From the NCBI RefSeq assembly GCF_022012295.1, contig NZ_JAKLTN010000001.1:744001-808000 (forward strand): a stretch of 64,000 nt of DNA. The letters are read 5' to 3'. Below, piece by piece: positions 35,628 to 44,800 of the stretch. How positions within the stretch are numbered: position 1 is the stretch's first letter; each line of letters opens with the position of its first letter. Source of the stretch: Dechloromonas hankyongensis (GTDB taxonomy: Bacteria; Pseudomonadota; Gammaproteobacteria; Burkholderiales; Rhodocyclaceae). The notes beneath the pieces were generated by a model. It was not told the DNA's origin, ran no database searches, and saw nothing but the letters and a program-made list of their open reading frames with translations. The position numbers were made by a program, and so were the translations under genes.

Positions 35628-36113
35628 TTACTTCCGGGGCCGCGCCGCCTTCGGCTTGGCGGCCGGAGCTTCGGTGGTGACCGCCTGGGCCGCCGCTTCG
35701 GCGTGGTGCTGCATCTGTTCGCGCATCTGCTGCATCATCTGCCACGGCCACATGGCGGCTTCGGACAAGGCGCCGCCATGAGCCGGATCGGCGACGCCCT
35801 GGAAAAAGTGGGGCTTGGCCGTCGGTTCTTCGGCGGGTTCCGATGTCATCGATTTGGCTGCATCGGCCGCCATCTTGCCCATGGCCTGCACGGCGCCGAC
35901 CGTCGTGCGCTGCATCTCCAGGCCCTGGATGGTCATCTGCAGCATCGAGAGGTTCATGCGTAGCCAGCCTTCGACGGCCTTCATGTCCTTGATCCGCTTG
36001 TCCAGTTCGTCGAGGTCGAAGGTGGGCGCCACCATGCCGGGGAGCGAGAAGCCCATGTTGCCCCACATGTTGCGCATGAAATTTAGCGGGTCGTGTATTT
36101 GATTGTCATTCAT
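35628..36113 (-). CDS. phaM: PhaM-type polyhydroxyalkanoate granule-associated protein
   Basis: A 161-residue protein like PhaM, which in Ralstonia/Cupriavidus binds PHB synthase, granules and DNA and so distributes granules between daughter cells. The N-terminal NFMRNMWGNMG and LPGMVAPTFDLDELDKRI segments are diagnostic, followed by a hydrophobic helix (MQMTIQGLEMQ-type). The C-terminus is Ala/Lys/Pro-rich with a basic end (KPKAARPRK), a shorter form of the DNA-binding tail. The start follows AGGAGGGG. It implies that the organism stores PHA. No phaC or phaB is in the window. Confidence 0.85.
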   Translation of the reverse strand: MNDNQIHDPLNFMRNMWGNMGFSLPGMVAPTFDLDELDKRIKDMKAVEGWLRMNLSMLQMTIQGLEMQRTTVGAVQAMGKMAADAAKSMTSEPAEEPTAKPHFFQGVADPAHGGALSEAAMWPWQMMQQMREQMQHHAEAAAQAVTTEAPAAKPKAARPRK

Positions 36114-36299
36114 CCTGGTCCCCTCCTGTTGGATGTCACCATCTTAAACCCGGATGCCGGGTTTGGGGGCGCCCCGTGGCGCCGCCGGGCGGTGTTTTTC
36201 CGACGCTGGGTATGGCGGGCAACGGGGGGCGGATGATCTGAATCAACCCATAAACTATGCAAAATGATAAATTAGCGGCCTGTCGAAAGAGGGGTGGGT

Positions 36300-36962
36300 A
36301 TGCTGAAGCTGTTGGTGGTTGAAGATCACGCACTGGTTCGCGAAGGCCTGGTTCGCCTGCTCGCGCAAATGGAACGCGGGGTGGAGGTGCAGGAGAGTGC
36401 CGATTTCGAGTCGGCGCTGAATGTCCTCGACAACGAGGGCGAGTTCGATCTGGTGCTCCTGGACCTGGCCTTGCCCGGCATAGACGGCTTTGCCGGCCTG
36501 GACATCCTGCGCCGGCGCTATCCGGCCATGCCGGTGGCGGTGGTCTCGGCCTTCGACGACACGCCGACCATCACGCGGGTGCTCAATCTCGGCGCTTCCG
36601 GCTTCATTCCCAAGGCCTTTTCTGGCGAGGCGCTGCTCTCGGCGGTACGCGAGGTGCTGGCCGGCAACATCTTCCGGCCGATCGGCCAGTCGGGCGCGAC
36701 ACTCGATGCCGAAACGCCGGTGCCGCCCAACAAGACCGGAATCCGGCCGGATGAGGTGGGGCTGACCGACCGCCAGGGGCAGGTTCTCGCCCTCATGGTG
36801 CGCGGCATGACCAATCGCGATATCGCCGACCAGCTCGGCCTGTCCGAAGGGACCGTCAAGATCCACGCCACCGCCGTGTTCAAGACGCTCGGCGTCAGCA
36901 GCCGGACCCAGGCGCTGGTCGCCGTGGCCCGCTACGGGATCGATTTCGAAAGTGTTTTCTGA
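36300..36962 (+). CDS. NarL/FixJ-type response regulator
   Basis: A 220-residue response regulator. The receiver (about 1-120) has the acidic pair in VVEDH, the phospho-acceptor Asp in LVLLDLALPG and Lys in IPKAF. The C-terminal LuxR-type helix-turn-helix is GMTNRDIADQLGLSEGTVKIH. ATG 36300 follows AGAGGGG; a GTG six bases upstream is a possible start. The gene's 3' end overlaps the convergent sensor kinase gene by 31 bases, and the two probably form a two-component system. No target operator is evident. Confidence 0.87.
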   Translation: MLKLLVVEDHALVREGLVRLLAQMERGVEVQESADFESALNVLDNEGEFDLVLLDLALPGIDGFAGLDILRRRYPAMPVAVVSAFDDTPTITRVLNLGASGFIPKAFSGEALLSAVREVLAGNIFRPIGQSGATLDAETPVPPNKTGIRPDEVGLTDRQGQVLALMVRGMTNRDIADQLGLSEGTVKIHATAVFKTLGVSSRTQALVAVARYGIDFESVF

Positions 36963-39028
36963 AGCTGGTTGAGCAGCGCCCGCAGCCTGGCCGGGCGTAG
37001 CGGCATCGGCAGGCGGTGCACGCCGGCCGGCAGGTCGGAGCGGCTGTCGCCGAGCACGATGAGCGGCATGTCCGGCGCCTGGCCGCCGGCACACAGCGTA
37101 TCGACTGCCGCCGGATCGGCGATCACGATGGCGTTCCGCGAACGCAGGCCGGCGTCGCCGGCCGGCAGAATGCTCACTTCGTAATTCCACTGGCGGACCA
37201 GCTCGGCGCACGCCTGCAGGTCGGCCGAATCCCCCATGCAATGGACGGCGCCAGCGCTTGCCGCGGCCGCCGTTTCGGCCGGCCGACTAGCCACGGGCAG
37301 GCAGCGGCTGACGTGCAGGGTGAAACAGGTCCCTTCGCCGGTGCGCGATTTCAACGTGACCTCGATGTCGAGCGCCTTGGCCAGGCGGTCGACGATGGAC
37401 AGACCCAGTCCCAGCCCCTTGTTCTGCTCGCGCGCCGCGTTGCCGACCTGGTAGAACTCGGCAAAGATCGCCGCCTGGTGTTCCTGGGCGATGCCGATGC
37501 CGTTGTCGCGGACCTCGATGGCGAGCTGGCCGCCGCGCCGCCGGGCGGCGACCAGAATATGGCCGCCGGGCGGGGTGTAGCGCAGGGCGTTCGATACCAG
37601 GTTGGCGATCATGCGTTCGAGCATGATGGGGTCGGTGAACACCCACTGTTTGCTCGGATGGAAACGCAGGGTCATGTGGCGGTCGGTGGCGGCGCGCCGG
37701 AAGGAGTCGGCTAGCCGCTGGAAGATTGGCTGCAGCGGCGCGGCGCGGGAATCCGGTTTGATGCCGGCGACGTCGAGGCGCGAGATGTCGAGCAGCGAAT
37801 CGAGCAATTCGCCGAGCAGGGTGGTCGACGCGGCGATCTGTTCGGCCAGGCGCGGCAGTTCCTGCAGCGTGCCGCTGCGCACCTGGCGCTGGAGGTCGGC
37901 AGCGAACAGCGACAGGGCGTGCAGCGGCTGCCGCAAGTCGTGGCTGGCGGCAGCCAGGAAACGGCTCTTGGCAGTATTGGCGCGCTCGGCTTCGTCCTTC
38001 TGGCCGGCCAGTTCGAGGGTTGCCTCGTGGACGCGCTCCTCCAGGTGATTGTGGCTGGCGGCCAGCTCGACGGTCATGTTGGCCATGTCCCGGACCTGGC
38101 GACGGACGAGGATAGAGCTGACGAGCAGCACGATGGTGACGAGCAGGGCGAGGGTGCCCAGTTCGAACAGCCGGTTGCGCCAGTTGGCGAGCAGCGTTTT
38201 TTCCGGGATCGCGCTCAGGATGCGCAAGTCGGAAAAACCGGGGACGACCGAGACGGAAATGAGCAGGCCGTCGTGCTTGTTGAGGCCGGATTCGTCGACC
38301 TGGCCGCGCAGCTTGCCGGCGAACAGCACGGCCTCCGCCTTGGCGCCGAGGATGGGCGATTGGCGGCTGAGGTCGGCCGGCCGGCAGGAGGCGACGATTT
38401 CGCCCTTGGCGTTGATGAGGACCGATTCGAAATCGTCGGACAGCCGGTTCGACCAGCAGAAGTCCTGCAGATAGGCCGGCTCGATGGCGCCGAACACGGC
38501 ACCGCTGAATTGGCCGTTGTCGCCGGTGACCCGGCGGGCGATGCCGTAGGTGTAGCGGTTGGAATTGCGGCCGATATAGGGGCCGAAGGTGGCGCCTTCG
38601 GCGCCGCTTTCCAGGGCGGCGAAATAGGGCCGGTCATGGACGTTGATCTGCGGCGCCGGGAAATAGGTGGAAATGAAACGCTGGTTGCCCTGGCCGTCGA
38701 AGATGATCAGGTCGCGCAATTGCGGCATGGCGCGGGAGTGGCGCTGGGCGATGTATTCCCAGCCCTTGCTGGCATCCCAGCTCACCCAGTCGCGCCGGCT
38801 GTGCGACAGGTCGGTGGCCGTTTCGCGCAGCAGTACATCCACCGCCTCGAAGGTGCGCGCCGTGTGTTCGGCCATCATCAGCCCGAAGTGCTGCAGGCGG
38901 CGTTCGCCCGATTCGAGGTCGCGATGGCGGGCGACGACGAGGTCGGTGAGAAAGACCAACAGCACGATCAGCGTCCCGGCCAGCGAAATGGTCAGGGCCA
39001 GCGTTTCGGGTTTGCGGCGGTTGGGCAT
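36932..39028 (-). CDS. Membrane sensor histidine kinase with Cache domain and degenerate receiver
   Basis: A 698-residue kinase. Transmembrane segments at about 13-33 and 290-310 flank a periplasmic double-Cache-like sensor (FISTYFPAPQINVHDRPYF). A coiled coil precedes the H-box ASHDLRQPLHAL (His near residue 372) and an ATPase domain with DNGIGI and GLGLGLS. The last about 110 residues have a receiver-like layout but lack the acidic pair, a clear phospho-acceptor and the conserved Lys, so it looks like a pseudo-receiver. It starts 6 bases after the methyltransferase gene on the same strand and overlaps the convergent regulator gene at the 3' end. Confidence 0.85.
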   Translation of the reverse strand: MPNRRKPETLALTISLAGTLIVLLVFLTDLVVARHRDLESGERRLQHFGLMMAEHTARTFEAVDVLLRETATDLSHSRRDWVSWDASKGWEYIAQRHSRAMPQLRDLIIFDGQGNQRFISTYFPAPQINVHDRPYFAALESGAEGATFGPYIGRNSNRYTYGIARRVTGDNGQFSGAVFGAIEPAYLQDFCWSNRLSDDFESVLINAKGEIVASCRPADLSRQSPILGAKAEAVLFAGKLRGQVDESGLNKHDGLLISVSVVPGFSDLRILSAIPEKTLLANWRNRLFELGTLALLVTIVLLVSSILVRRQVRDMANMTVELAASHNHLEERVHEATLELAGQKDEAERANTAKSRFLAAASHDLRQPLHALSLFAADLQRQVRSGTLQELPRLAEQIAASTTLLGELLDSLLDISRLDVAGIKPDSRAAPLQPIFQRLADSFRRAATDRHMTLRFHPSKQWVFTDPIMLERMIANLVSNALRYTPPGGHILVAARRRGGQLAIEVRDNGIGIAQEHQAAIFAEFYQVGNAAREQNKGLGLGLSIVDRLAKALDIEVTLKSRTGEGTCFTLHVSRCLPVASRPAETAAAASAGAVHCMGDSADLQACAELVRQWNYEVSILPAGDAGLRSRNAIVIADPAAVDTLCAGGQAPDMPLIVLGDSRSDLPAGVHRLPMPLRPARLRALLNQLQKTLSKSIP

Positions 39029-39034
39029 GCCCGG

Positions 39035-39784
39035 CTACAACGGGTAGCAGTAGAGTGGACGGGGCGGCGTGCAGGCGACTTCGATGACCTGCGCCGGCAC
39101 CACGCCGGGGACCGGAAAACTGTTGCTGATAAACAGGCTGCCGGGCTTCATTTCGGCCCTCACCTTTTCCCACAGGCGCGGCATCGGAGCCGGCGACAGG
39201 AAAGCATAGACCACGTCGTAGTCGCTCAGATTTTCCTGCCACAGGTCGTCCCAGCGCCAGCGGATGTTCGGGCGGCCGACGCTGAGCAGGCGGCCGACCA
39301 GCCAGGTCAATGGGGCGTTTTCAACACCGGTGAAATGGCTGTCCGGCAACGCATCGGCAAGCGGCACGGTGGTGCTACCGAGGCCGGCACCGAGATCGAG
39401 GAAGCGGCTGGCGCCGCGTTCGGCAAGCAGCTCGGCAAGCGCCTGCACGGTCTGCTTGTTGGACAGGTAGAGCGGCACCTGGCCGGTCAGCGCACCGCGA
39501 TAGACGAGCAACAGCAGGATGGCGGCGAGCAGGAACCAACCCGGGTCGATGGCCAGCGACTGGGTGTACCAGACGAGCGGCATGAAACCGGCGTGGATGA
39601 CCCGCCACCACCACGGCTGGCGTGACAGGGTGGCGAAGAGCAGGGCGGCGCCGCCGATGGCCAGGCTGGTTTCCCGCCACGGCATGGCCTCGCCGTGCAG
39701 ACCGTAATACGGCCAGGCCAGGGACAGAACGAGAATGGCCGCGGCGCCTTGCAGGGCCAACTGGCGGATGGGGGGGGAGGACAT
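39035..39784 (-). CDS. Membrane-anchored class I SAM-dependent methyltransferase
   Basis: A 249-residue protein. Three hydrophobic segments (about 8-28, 38-55 and 80-96) precede a Rossmann-like SAM domain with motif I FLDLGAGLGSTTVPLA near residue 125 and a following acidic residue in FTGVENAP. The C-terminal part ends in a Pro-rich tail. The acceptor is unknown; an anchored enzyme suggests a lipid, quinone or membrane-protein substrate. It lies 6 bases upstream of the sensor kinase gene and is likely co-transcribed with it. The start has no clear ribosome-binding site. Confidence 0.72.
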   Translation of the reverse strand: MSSPPIRQLALQGAAAILVLSLAWPYYGLHGEAMPWRETSLAIGGAALLFATLSRQPWWWRVIHAGFMPLVWYTQSLAIDPGWFLLAAILLLLVYRGALTGQVPLYLSNKQTVQALAELLAERGASRFLDLGAGLGSTTVPLADALPDSHFTGVENAPLTWLVGRLLSVGRPNIRWRWDDLWQENLSDYDVVYAFLSPAPMPRLWEKVRAEMKPGSLFISNSFPVPGVVPAQVIEVACTPPRPLYCYPL

Positions 39785-39874
39785 GCGTGCATTTTATGCG
39801 AATGGCCGCCCCGACCGGCGGTGGTCGGCCGCGAAAATTATCCTGTACCGCCCGGCCAGGCGGTCCCGTGGCCA

Positions 39875-40960
39875 TCATGGACAATTGCGCTCGCGGTCGG
39901 CTGCGACGGTCGCCCTCTGCCTCGTAGCGTCGGCAAGGCGGGTCAGGAGGCGGCGCAGTTGGGCGGCGAGCGGCCTTTCGATCAGCCGATGGACGGCATA
40001 CGCCGCCGTCAGCGCCAGCACTATCACGCCCCAGAACAGCAGGTGCTGTTCGACGACGGGGGCGTAGCGGTTGAACAGCATGTAGCCCACATTCTGGTGC
40101 AGCAGATAGAGCGGATAGGTCAGGGCGCCGGCCAGCAGCCAGCGCTGGCGGCCGAACCAGCCGGTGCGGCGCAAAGCGATGGCGAGCAGGACCGCGAAAA
40201 AGGCGGTTACCGCGGTGCCGATCGCAAGGGGCGCGAAGGTCATCGCGAAACGCACGCCCAGTGCGGCCGCTTCGCGATGGGCCTGGGCCAGCGCGAGCAG
40301 CCAGGCGCCGGCGAGCAGGGTGAGCCGGCCGCGGGAAGCGCCATCAACCCAGATCAGGTAGCAGGCCGCGCCGCCGATGAAGAAGGCCGAGTAATCGGCG
40401 ATCAGCAGGTAGGCCAGCTTGCTGCCCGGCATGGCCTGGAGCATGGTCGAGGCGAGCAGCCAGACCAGCAGCAGGCGCTGGCTGCGGTGGATGCGGCCGA
40501 GGGCGAGGGTGGCCAGGGTCAGCGCGTAGAAGCGCAGTTCGACGAACAGCGACCAGTACACGCCGTCCATGGGGCGGACGTTGAAAAAGCCGCCGAGCAG
40601 CGTCAGGTTGGCGAAGTATTGCCCGGTTGACGCCGAAAAGCGGGGGGCGCCGATGGCCAGCGTGGCCATGAAGGTCAGCGTGCAGCACACCCACAGGGCC
40701 GGGTACAGGCGCACCGCGCGGGAGATGGCGAAATCGGCGATGCCGCCGCGGCTGGCCGTCATCAGGATCACGAAGCCGCTGATCATGAAGAACAGGTGCA
40801 CGCCGAGAAAGCCGTATTGCGCCAGCGGCGCGAGGGCAGGGTAGGACATGGCGGACAGGTTGCCGGCAACCGCGCCGCGGAAGGCGTAGTGGTAGAAGAC
40901 AACGGCCAGCGCCGCAACAAAGCGCAGCAGGTCGATTTCGTGAACGCGGGCATGGGACAT
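39875..40960 (-). CDS. Acyltransferase 3 family membrane protein (OafA/YrhL-like)
   Basis: A 361-residue multi-pass protein of the acyltransferase-3 family, which O-acetylates (or otherwise acylates) surface sugars and lipids. The N-terminal signature is seen: VHEIDLLRFVAALAVVFYHYAFRG (residues about 5-28; the key His is in YHY), and the FFMISGFVIL segment follows. About ten hydrophobic segments follow. The start at 40960 follows GGAGA; an upstream ATG is open but unsupported. No glycan biosynthesis genes are nearby, so the acceptor is unknown. Confidence 0.87.
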   Translation of the reverse strand: MSHARVHEIDLLRFVAALAVVFYHYAFRGAVAGNLSAMSYPALAPLAQYGFLGVHLFFMISGFVILMTASRGGIADFAISRAVRLYPALWVCCTLTFMATLAIGAPRFSASTGQYFANLTLLGGFFNVRPMDGVYWSLFVELRFYALTLATLALGRIHRSQRLLLVWLLASTMLQAMPGSKLAYLLIADYSAFFIGGAACYLIWVDGASRGRLTLLAGAWLLALAQAHREAAALGVRFAMTFAPLAIGTAVTAFFAVLLAIALRRTGWFGRQRWLLAGALTYPLYLLHQNVGYMLFNRYAPVVEQHLLFWGVIVLALTAAYAVHRLIERPLAAQLRRLLTRLADATRQRATVAADRERNCP

Positions 40961-41108
40961 CGCACTCTCCGCCGGAAAAGACGGAAAGCCCCTGTAGTCG
41001 CTTGCCCGTCCGGACAGGGGCATGCAAACCCGATACCCGGAAAGATGTGCCGGACGGTGCCGGAAAACGGCCGTGTCGGGAGTGGGTGGTCAAGCCTAGG
41101 GATGGGGC

Positions 41109-41180
41109 ATTCCCGCGCCGGCGGGAATTACAGCGGGCACGCTTTCCGGGCGTCTGAGCATCCCCGCCGGCGCGGGAATG
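41109..41180. repeat. Inverted pair of ATTCCCGC-type palindromic repeats
   Basis: Element 1 (41109-41128) is ATTCCCGC-GCCG-GCGGGAAT. Element 2 (41160-41180) is the reverse complement of element 1 plus one flanking base, with one mismatch. They are 31 bases apart in the 261-base gap between two minus-strand genes, and the same core forms the hairpin at 8816-8840. The rest of this gap shows no gene. Confidence 0.65.
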
Positions 41181-41221
41181 GGAGGAGTTACGAACGCAAT
41201 TGGCCGGGATGCCTTGGCGCG

Positions 41222-44200
41222 CTAGCTTTCCATCGCGGCACGTGCCGCCTGGCGCACTGCTACGGCCTTTTTGGCCGCCGTTGCGCGCACCGGCCCGAAA
41301 CCGCGGACCTCGGCCGGCCAACGGGCCAGGGCCACGGCTGCTGCCGGCGTTCCCGGTTGGGCCAGGATCAGGTCGAGGTCGGCTTCATAGTCGGCGAGCA
41401 GGCGGTGGTCGACGGCGCGGTCCGCGCTGGAGCGGAAGGGATCGAGCCAGCTGCCGCGTACGCCGCGAGCCTTGGCCAGCAGCTTCATGGCCGGCAGCAT
41501 CCAGGCGCCAAAGCGAATTTTCTTCGGCCGTCCGTCGGGACCTGGCTTGGCGAGCACGGGCGGGGCGAGATGGAAGCTGAGCTGCAAGTCGCCGGAGAAC
41601 TGCTCGCCGAGGCGGGCGACGAAATCGCTTTCGGTAAATAGGCGGGCGACTTCGTATTCGTCCTTGGGTGCCAGCAGGCGGGCGTACTGGGTGGCGACGG
41701 CCCGGGTCAGCGCTTCGTCGCCGCGGGCCTGAACGGCCTCGACCCGCTGCCGATAGCGTTCGGCCAGCCGGGCGTCCTGATAGGCGGTGAGGTGCTTGAC
41801 GCGATGGGCGATCAGTTCGGCCAGCGACATTTCCGGTGCCGGCTGCCCACCCAGCGGACCGGCGAGGGCGGCCACCTGGTCCGGGAAGACGGCCGCGCGG
41901 CGGCCCCAGGCGAAGGCCTGGCGATTGGTGTCTACGGTCATGCCGTTCAGTTCGATGGCCTTGTCTAGCGCCGCGGCCGATACCGGAACCAGGCCTTTCT
42001 GCCAGGCGTAGCCGAGGAGCAGCATGTTGGCGTACAGGGCGTCGCCCATCAGCTTGCTGGCCAGATGCTGGGCGTCGACGAAGCCGACATGGTCGGCGCC
42101 GAGCGTATCGACCAGTTGCCGCTGCAGGCCGGCGAGCGGGAAATGCCAGTCGCGATTGCGCGTGAAGTCGGCCGTCGGTGTGTCGGTGCAGCTGACGACG
42201 GCCTGGGTGCGCCCTTCGATCATTTTCGACAGGGCTTCGGTGCTGGCGCTGACCACCAGGTCGCCGCCGAGGACGGCGTGGGCTTCGCCGGTGGCGATGC
42301 GGGCGGCGTGGATGTCCTCCGGCCGGTCGGCAATGCGCAGGTGCGAGAACACGGCGCCGTATTTCTGTGCCAGTCCGGTCATGTCCAGGGTCGAGATGCC
42401 CTTGCCGTCGAGGTGGGCGGCCATGCCGACCAGGGCGCCGAGGGTGATGACGCCCATGCCGCCGACGCCGGTGATCAGCAGGTTGTAGGGCTGGGTCGTG
42501 GCGGGCAGTTGCGGGGCGGGCAGGATGGGCCAGTTGTCGCTATCGATGGCGCTGCCGCGCCGCGGCTTGCCGCCCTCGATGGAGACGAAGCTCGGACAGA
42601 AGCCGTTGACGCAGGAAAAGTCCTGGTTGCAGGCCGACTGGTCGATCTGGCGCTTGGTGCCGAAGGCGGTGTCGACCGGGATGACCGACAGGCAGTTGGA
42701 CTGCACCGAACAGTCGCCGCAGCCTTCGCATACCGCCTCGTTGATGACGACGCGCCGGGTGGTCGGCGGCATCTTGCCGCGCTTGCGCCGGCGGCGCGCT
42801 TCGGTGGCGCACACCTGGTCGTAGATGAGCACCGAGACGCCGGGGTGTTCGCGCAATTCGCGCTGCACGTGGTCGAGTTCGTCGCGGTGGCGGACCGGCA
42901 CGTTGGGCGCCAGGTCGACGATGTCGGCATACTTGGCCGGGTCGTTGGTGACGACGACCATTTTCTCGACGCCCTCGGCTTCCAGCTGGCGGGTGATGCG
43001 GGCGACGCTGAGCACGCCGTCGAAAGGCTGGCCGCCGGTCATCGCCACGGCGTCGTTGTAGAGGATCTTGTAGGTGATCGGCACCTTGGCGGCCAGCGCC
43101 TGACGGATGGCGAGCAGCCCGGAGTGGAAGTAGGTGCCGTCGCCGAGGTTGGCGAAGATGTGCTTTTCGCTGGTGAACGGCGCCTGGCCGACCCAGGGCA
43201 CGCCTTCGCCGCCCATGTGGGTGTAGGTGGCGGTCTGCCGGTCCATCCAGGTCACCATGTAGTGGCAGCCGATGCCGGCCACGGCGCGCGAACCTTCGGG
43301 CACCTTGGTCGAGGTGTTGTGCGGACAGCCGGAACAGAAGTGCGGCTTGCGCTCGGCCAGTACCATCGGCGTCAGCGCCGCCTTCTGCTTGGCGGAGATC
43401 AGTTGCAGCCGGGCCTCGATGGTCGGCGACGTGAAGAAGCGCTCGATGCGCTGGGCGATGACGCGGGCGATGACGGCGACCGGCAGTTCGCCGGTGGCCG
43501 GCAGCAGCCAGTTGCCTTCCGACCATTCGCCGATTTCGTCGAACTTGCCGATGACGCGGGGGCGGACGTCCTCGCGCCAGTTGTACAGCTCTTCCTTCAA
43601 CTGGTATTCGAGCAGCTGGCGCTTTTCCTCGACGACGAGGATTTCCTCCAGTCCCTCGGCGAAGTGGCGGACGCCTTCCGGCTCCAGCGGCCAGACCATG
43701 CCGACCTTGTACAGGCGGATGCCGATCTCGGCCGCCAGCTTGTCGTCGATGCCCAGTTCGTCGAGCGCCTGGCGCACGTCGAGGTAGCTCTTGCCGGCGG
43801 TCAGGATGCCGAGGCGGGGGGCGGGAGAGTCGATGACCACCCGGTTGAGCTTGTTGGCCCGGCAGTAGGCCAGGGCGGCGTACAGCTTGTGGTTGAGCAG
43901 GCGGGCTTCCTGCTGCAGCGGCGGATCGGGCCAGCGGATGTTGAGGCCGTCAGGGGGGAGGGTGAAGTCGGTGGGATAGACGATATTGACGGCGCTCGGG
44001 TCGATATTGACCGAGGCTGAGGTCTCGACGGTGTCGGCCAGCGCCTTGAAGGCGACCCAGCAGCCGGAGTAGCGGCTCATCGCCCAGCCGTGCAGGCCGA
44101 AATCGAGGTATTCCTGCACATTGGCCGGGTAGAGCACCGGCATCAGCACTGCCTTGAATACGTGCTCGGTCTGATGCGGCAGGGTCGACGACTTGGCGGC

Positions 44201-44662
44201 ATGGTCGTCGCCGGCAATGACCAGGACGCCGCCATGCTTCGCGGTGCCGGCGGCATTGGCGTGGCGGAAGACGTCGCCGCAGCGGTCGACGCCCGGCCCC
44301 TTGCCGTACCACATGCCGAAGACGCCGTCGTAGAGGGCGCCGGGGAACAGACCGACCTGCTGACTGCCCCACACGGCAGTCGCTGCCAGGTCCTCGTTGA
44401 TCCCCGGCTGGAAAGTGACGTGATGCTCGGCGAGGTGCTGCTTGGCTTTCCACAGGCCGAGATCGAGGTTGCCGAGCGGGCTGCCGCGGTAGCCGGAAAC
44501 GAAGCCGGCGGTATTGAGGCCGGCGGCCAGATCACGTTCCCGTTGCAGCATGGGCAGCCGGATCAAGGCCTGGGTGCCGGTCAGGAAGACGCGGCCGGTA
44601 TGACGGGTATATTTATCGTCCAGCGTCGCGGCGAGCGCGGCTGGCAGAGCGAGATTGCTCAT
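41222..44662 (-). CDS. Fused indolepyruvate:ferredoxin oxidoreductase
   Basis: A 1146-residue single-chain 2-oxoacid oxidoreductase that decarboxylates aryl-pyruvates to aryl-acetyl-CoA with thiamine diphosphate and ferredoxin. The pyrimidine-binding region is followed by the TPP domain (FCSGCPHNTSTKVPEG; GDGTYFHSG), then a ferredoxin-like part with CEGCGDCSVQSNC and CNQDFSCVNGFCPS for Fe-S binding, then the gamma-type domain (TGVGGMGVITLGALVG) and a C-terminal extension. It combines IorA and IorB. The start at 44662 follows CGGAGA. It would link to aromatic amino acid use; no other pathway genes are adjacent. Confidence 0.88.
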   Translation of the reverse strand: MSNLALPAALAATLDDKYTRHTGRVFLTGTQALIRLPMLQRERDLAAGLNTAGFVSGYRGSPLGNLDLGLWKAKQHLAEHHVTFQPGINEDLAATAVWGSQQVGLFPGALYDGVFGMWYGKGPGVDRCGDVFRHANAAGTAKHGGVLVIAGDDHAAKSSTLPHQTEHVFKAVLMPVLYPANVQEYLDFGLHGWAMSRYSGCWVAFKALADTVETSASVNIDPSAVNIVYPTDFTLPPDGLNIRWPDPPLQQEARLLNHKLYAALAYCRANKLNRVVIDSPAPRLGILTAGKSYLDVRQALDELGIDDKLAAEIGIRLYKVGMVWPLEPEGVRHFAEGLEEILVVEEKRQLLEYQLKEELYNWREDVRPRVIGKFDEIGEWSEGNWLLPATGELPVAVIARVIAQRIERFFTSPTIEARLQLISAKQKAALTPMVLAERKPHFCSGCPHNTSTKVPEGSRAVAGIGCHYMVTWMDRQTATYTHMGGEGVPWVGQAPFTSEKHIFANLGDGTYFHSGLLAIRQALAAKVPITYKILYNDAVAMTGGQPFDGVLSVARITRQLEAEGVEKMVVVTNDPAKYADIVDLAPNVPVRHRDELDHVQRELREHPGVSVLIYDQVCATEARRRRKRGKMPPTTRRVVINEAVCEGCGDCSVQSNCLSVIPVDTAFGTKRQIDQSACNQDFSCVNGFCPSFVSIEGGKPRRGSAIDSDNWPILPAPQLPATTQPYNLLITGVGGMGVITLGALVGMAAHLDGKGISTLDMTGLAQKYGAVFSHLRIADRPEDIHAARIATGEAHAVLGGDLVVSASTEALSKMIEGRTQAVVSCTDTPTADFTRNRDWHFPLAGLQRQLVDTLGADHVGFVDAQHLASKLMGDALYANMLLLGYAWQKGLVPVSAAALDKAIELNGMTVDTNRQAFAWGRRAAVFPDQVAALAGPLGGQPAPEMSLAELIAHRVKHLTAYQDARLAERYRQRVEAVQARGDEALTRAVATQYARLLAPKDEYEVARLFTESDFVARLGEQFSGDLQLSFHLAPPVLAKPGPDGRPKKIRFGAWMLPAMKLLAKARGVRGSWLDPFRSSADRAVDHRLLADYEADLDLILAQPGTPAAAVALARWPAEVRGFGPVRATAAKKAVAVRQAARAAMES

Positions 44663-44800
44663 TGTTGTCTCCGTTTTATTCGCCTTGTGAGCGAGGTTTG
44701 GTCGCCGCATCGCCGGGGATGGTGGCGACACGGAGCTTGGAGATTTGAGTCTGGCTGAAGGCGAACGTTCCGGAAAATCGGGGTTAACCCGAACCTGCCG

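Noticed and set aside
37919..39625. A 568-codon plus-strand frame opposite the sensor kinase and methyltransferase
   Set aside because: Spans the junction of two real genes on the other strand and has no domain.
42065..44020. A 651-codon plus-strand frame opposite the indolepyruvate oxidoreductase
   Set aside because: Low-complexity Gly/Asp/Val/Ala composition with no motif; opposite strand is a clear enzyme.
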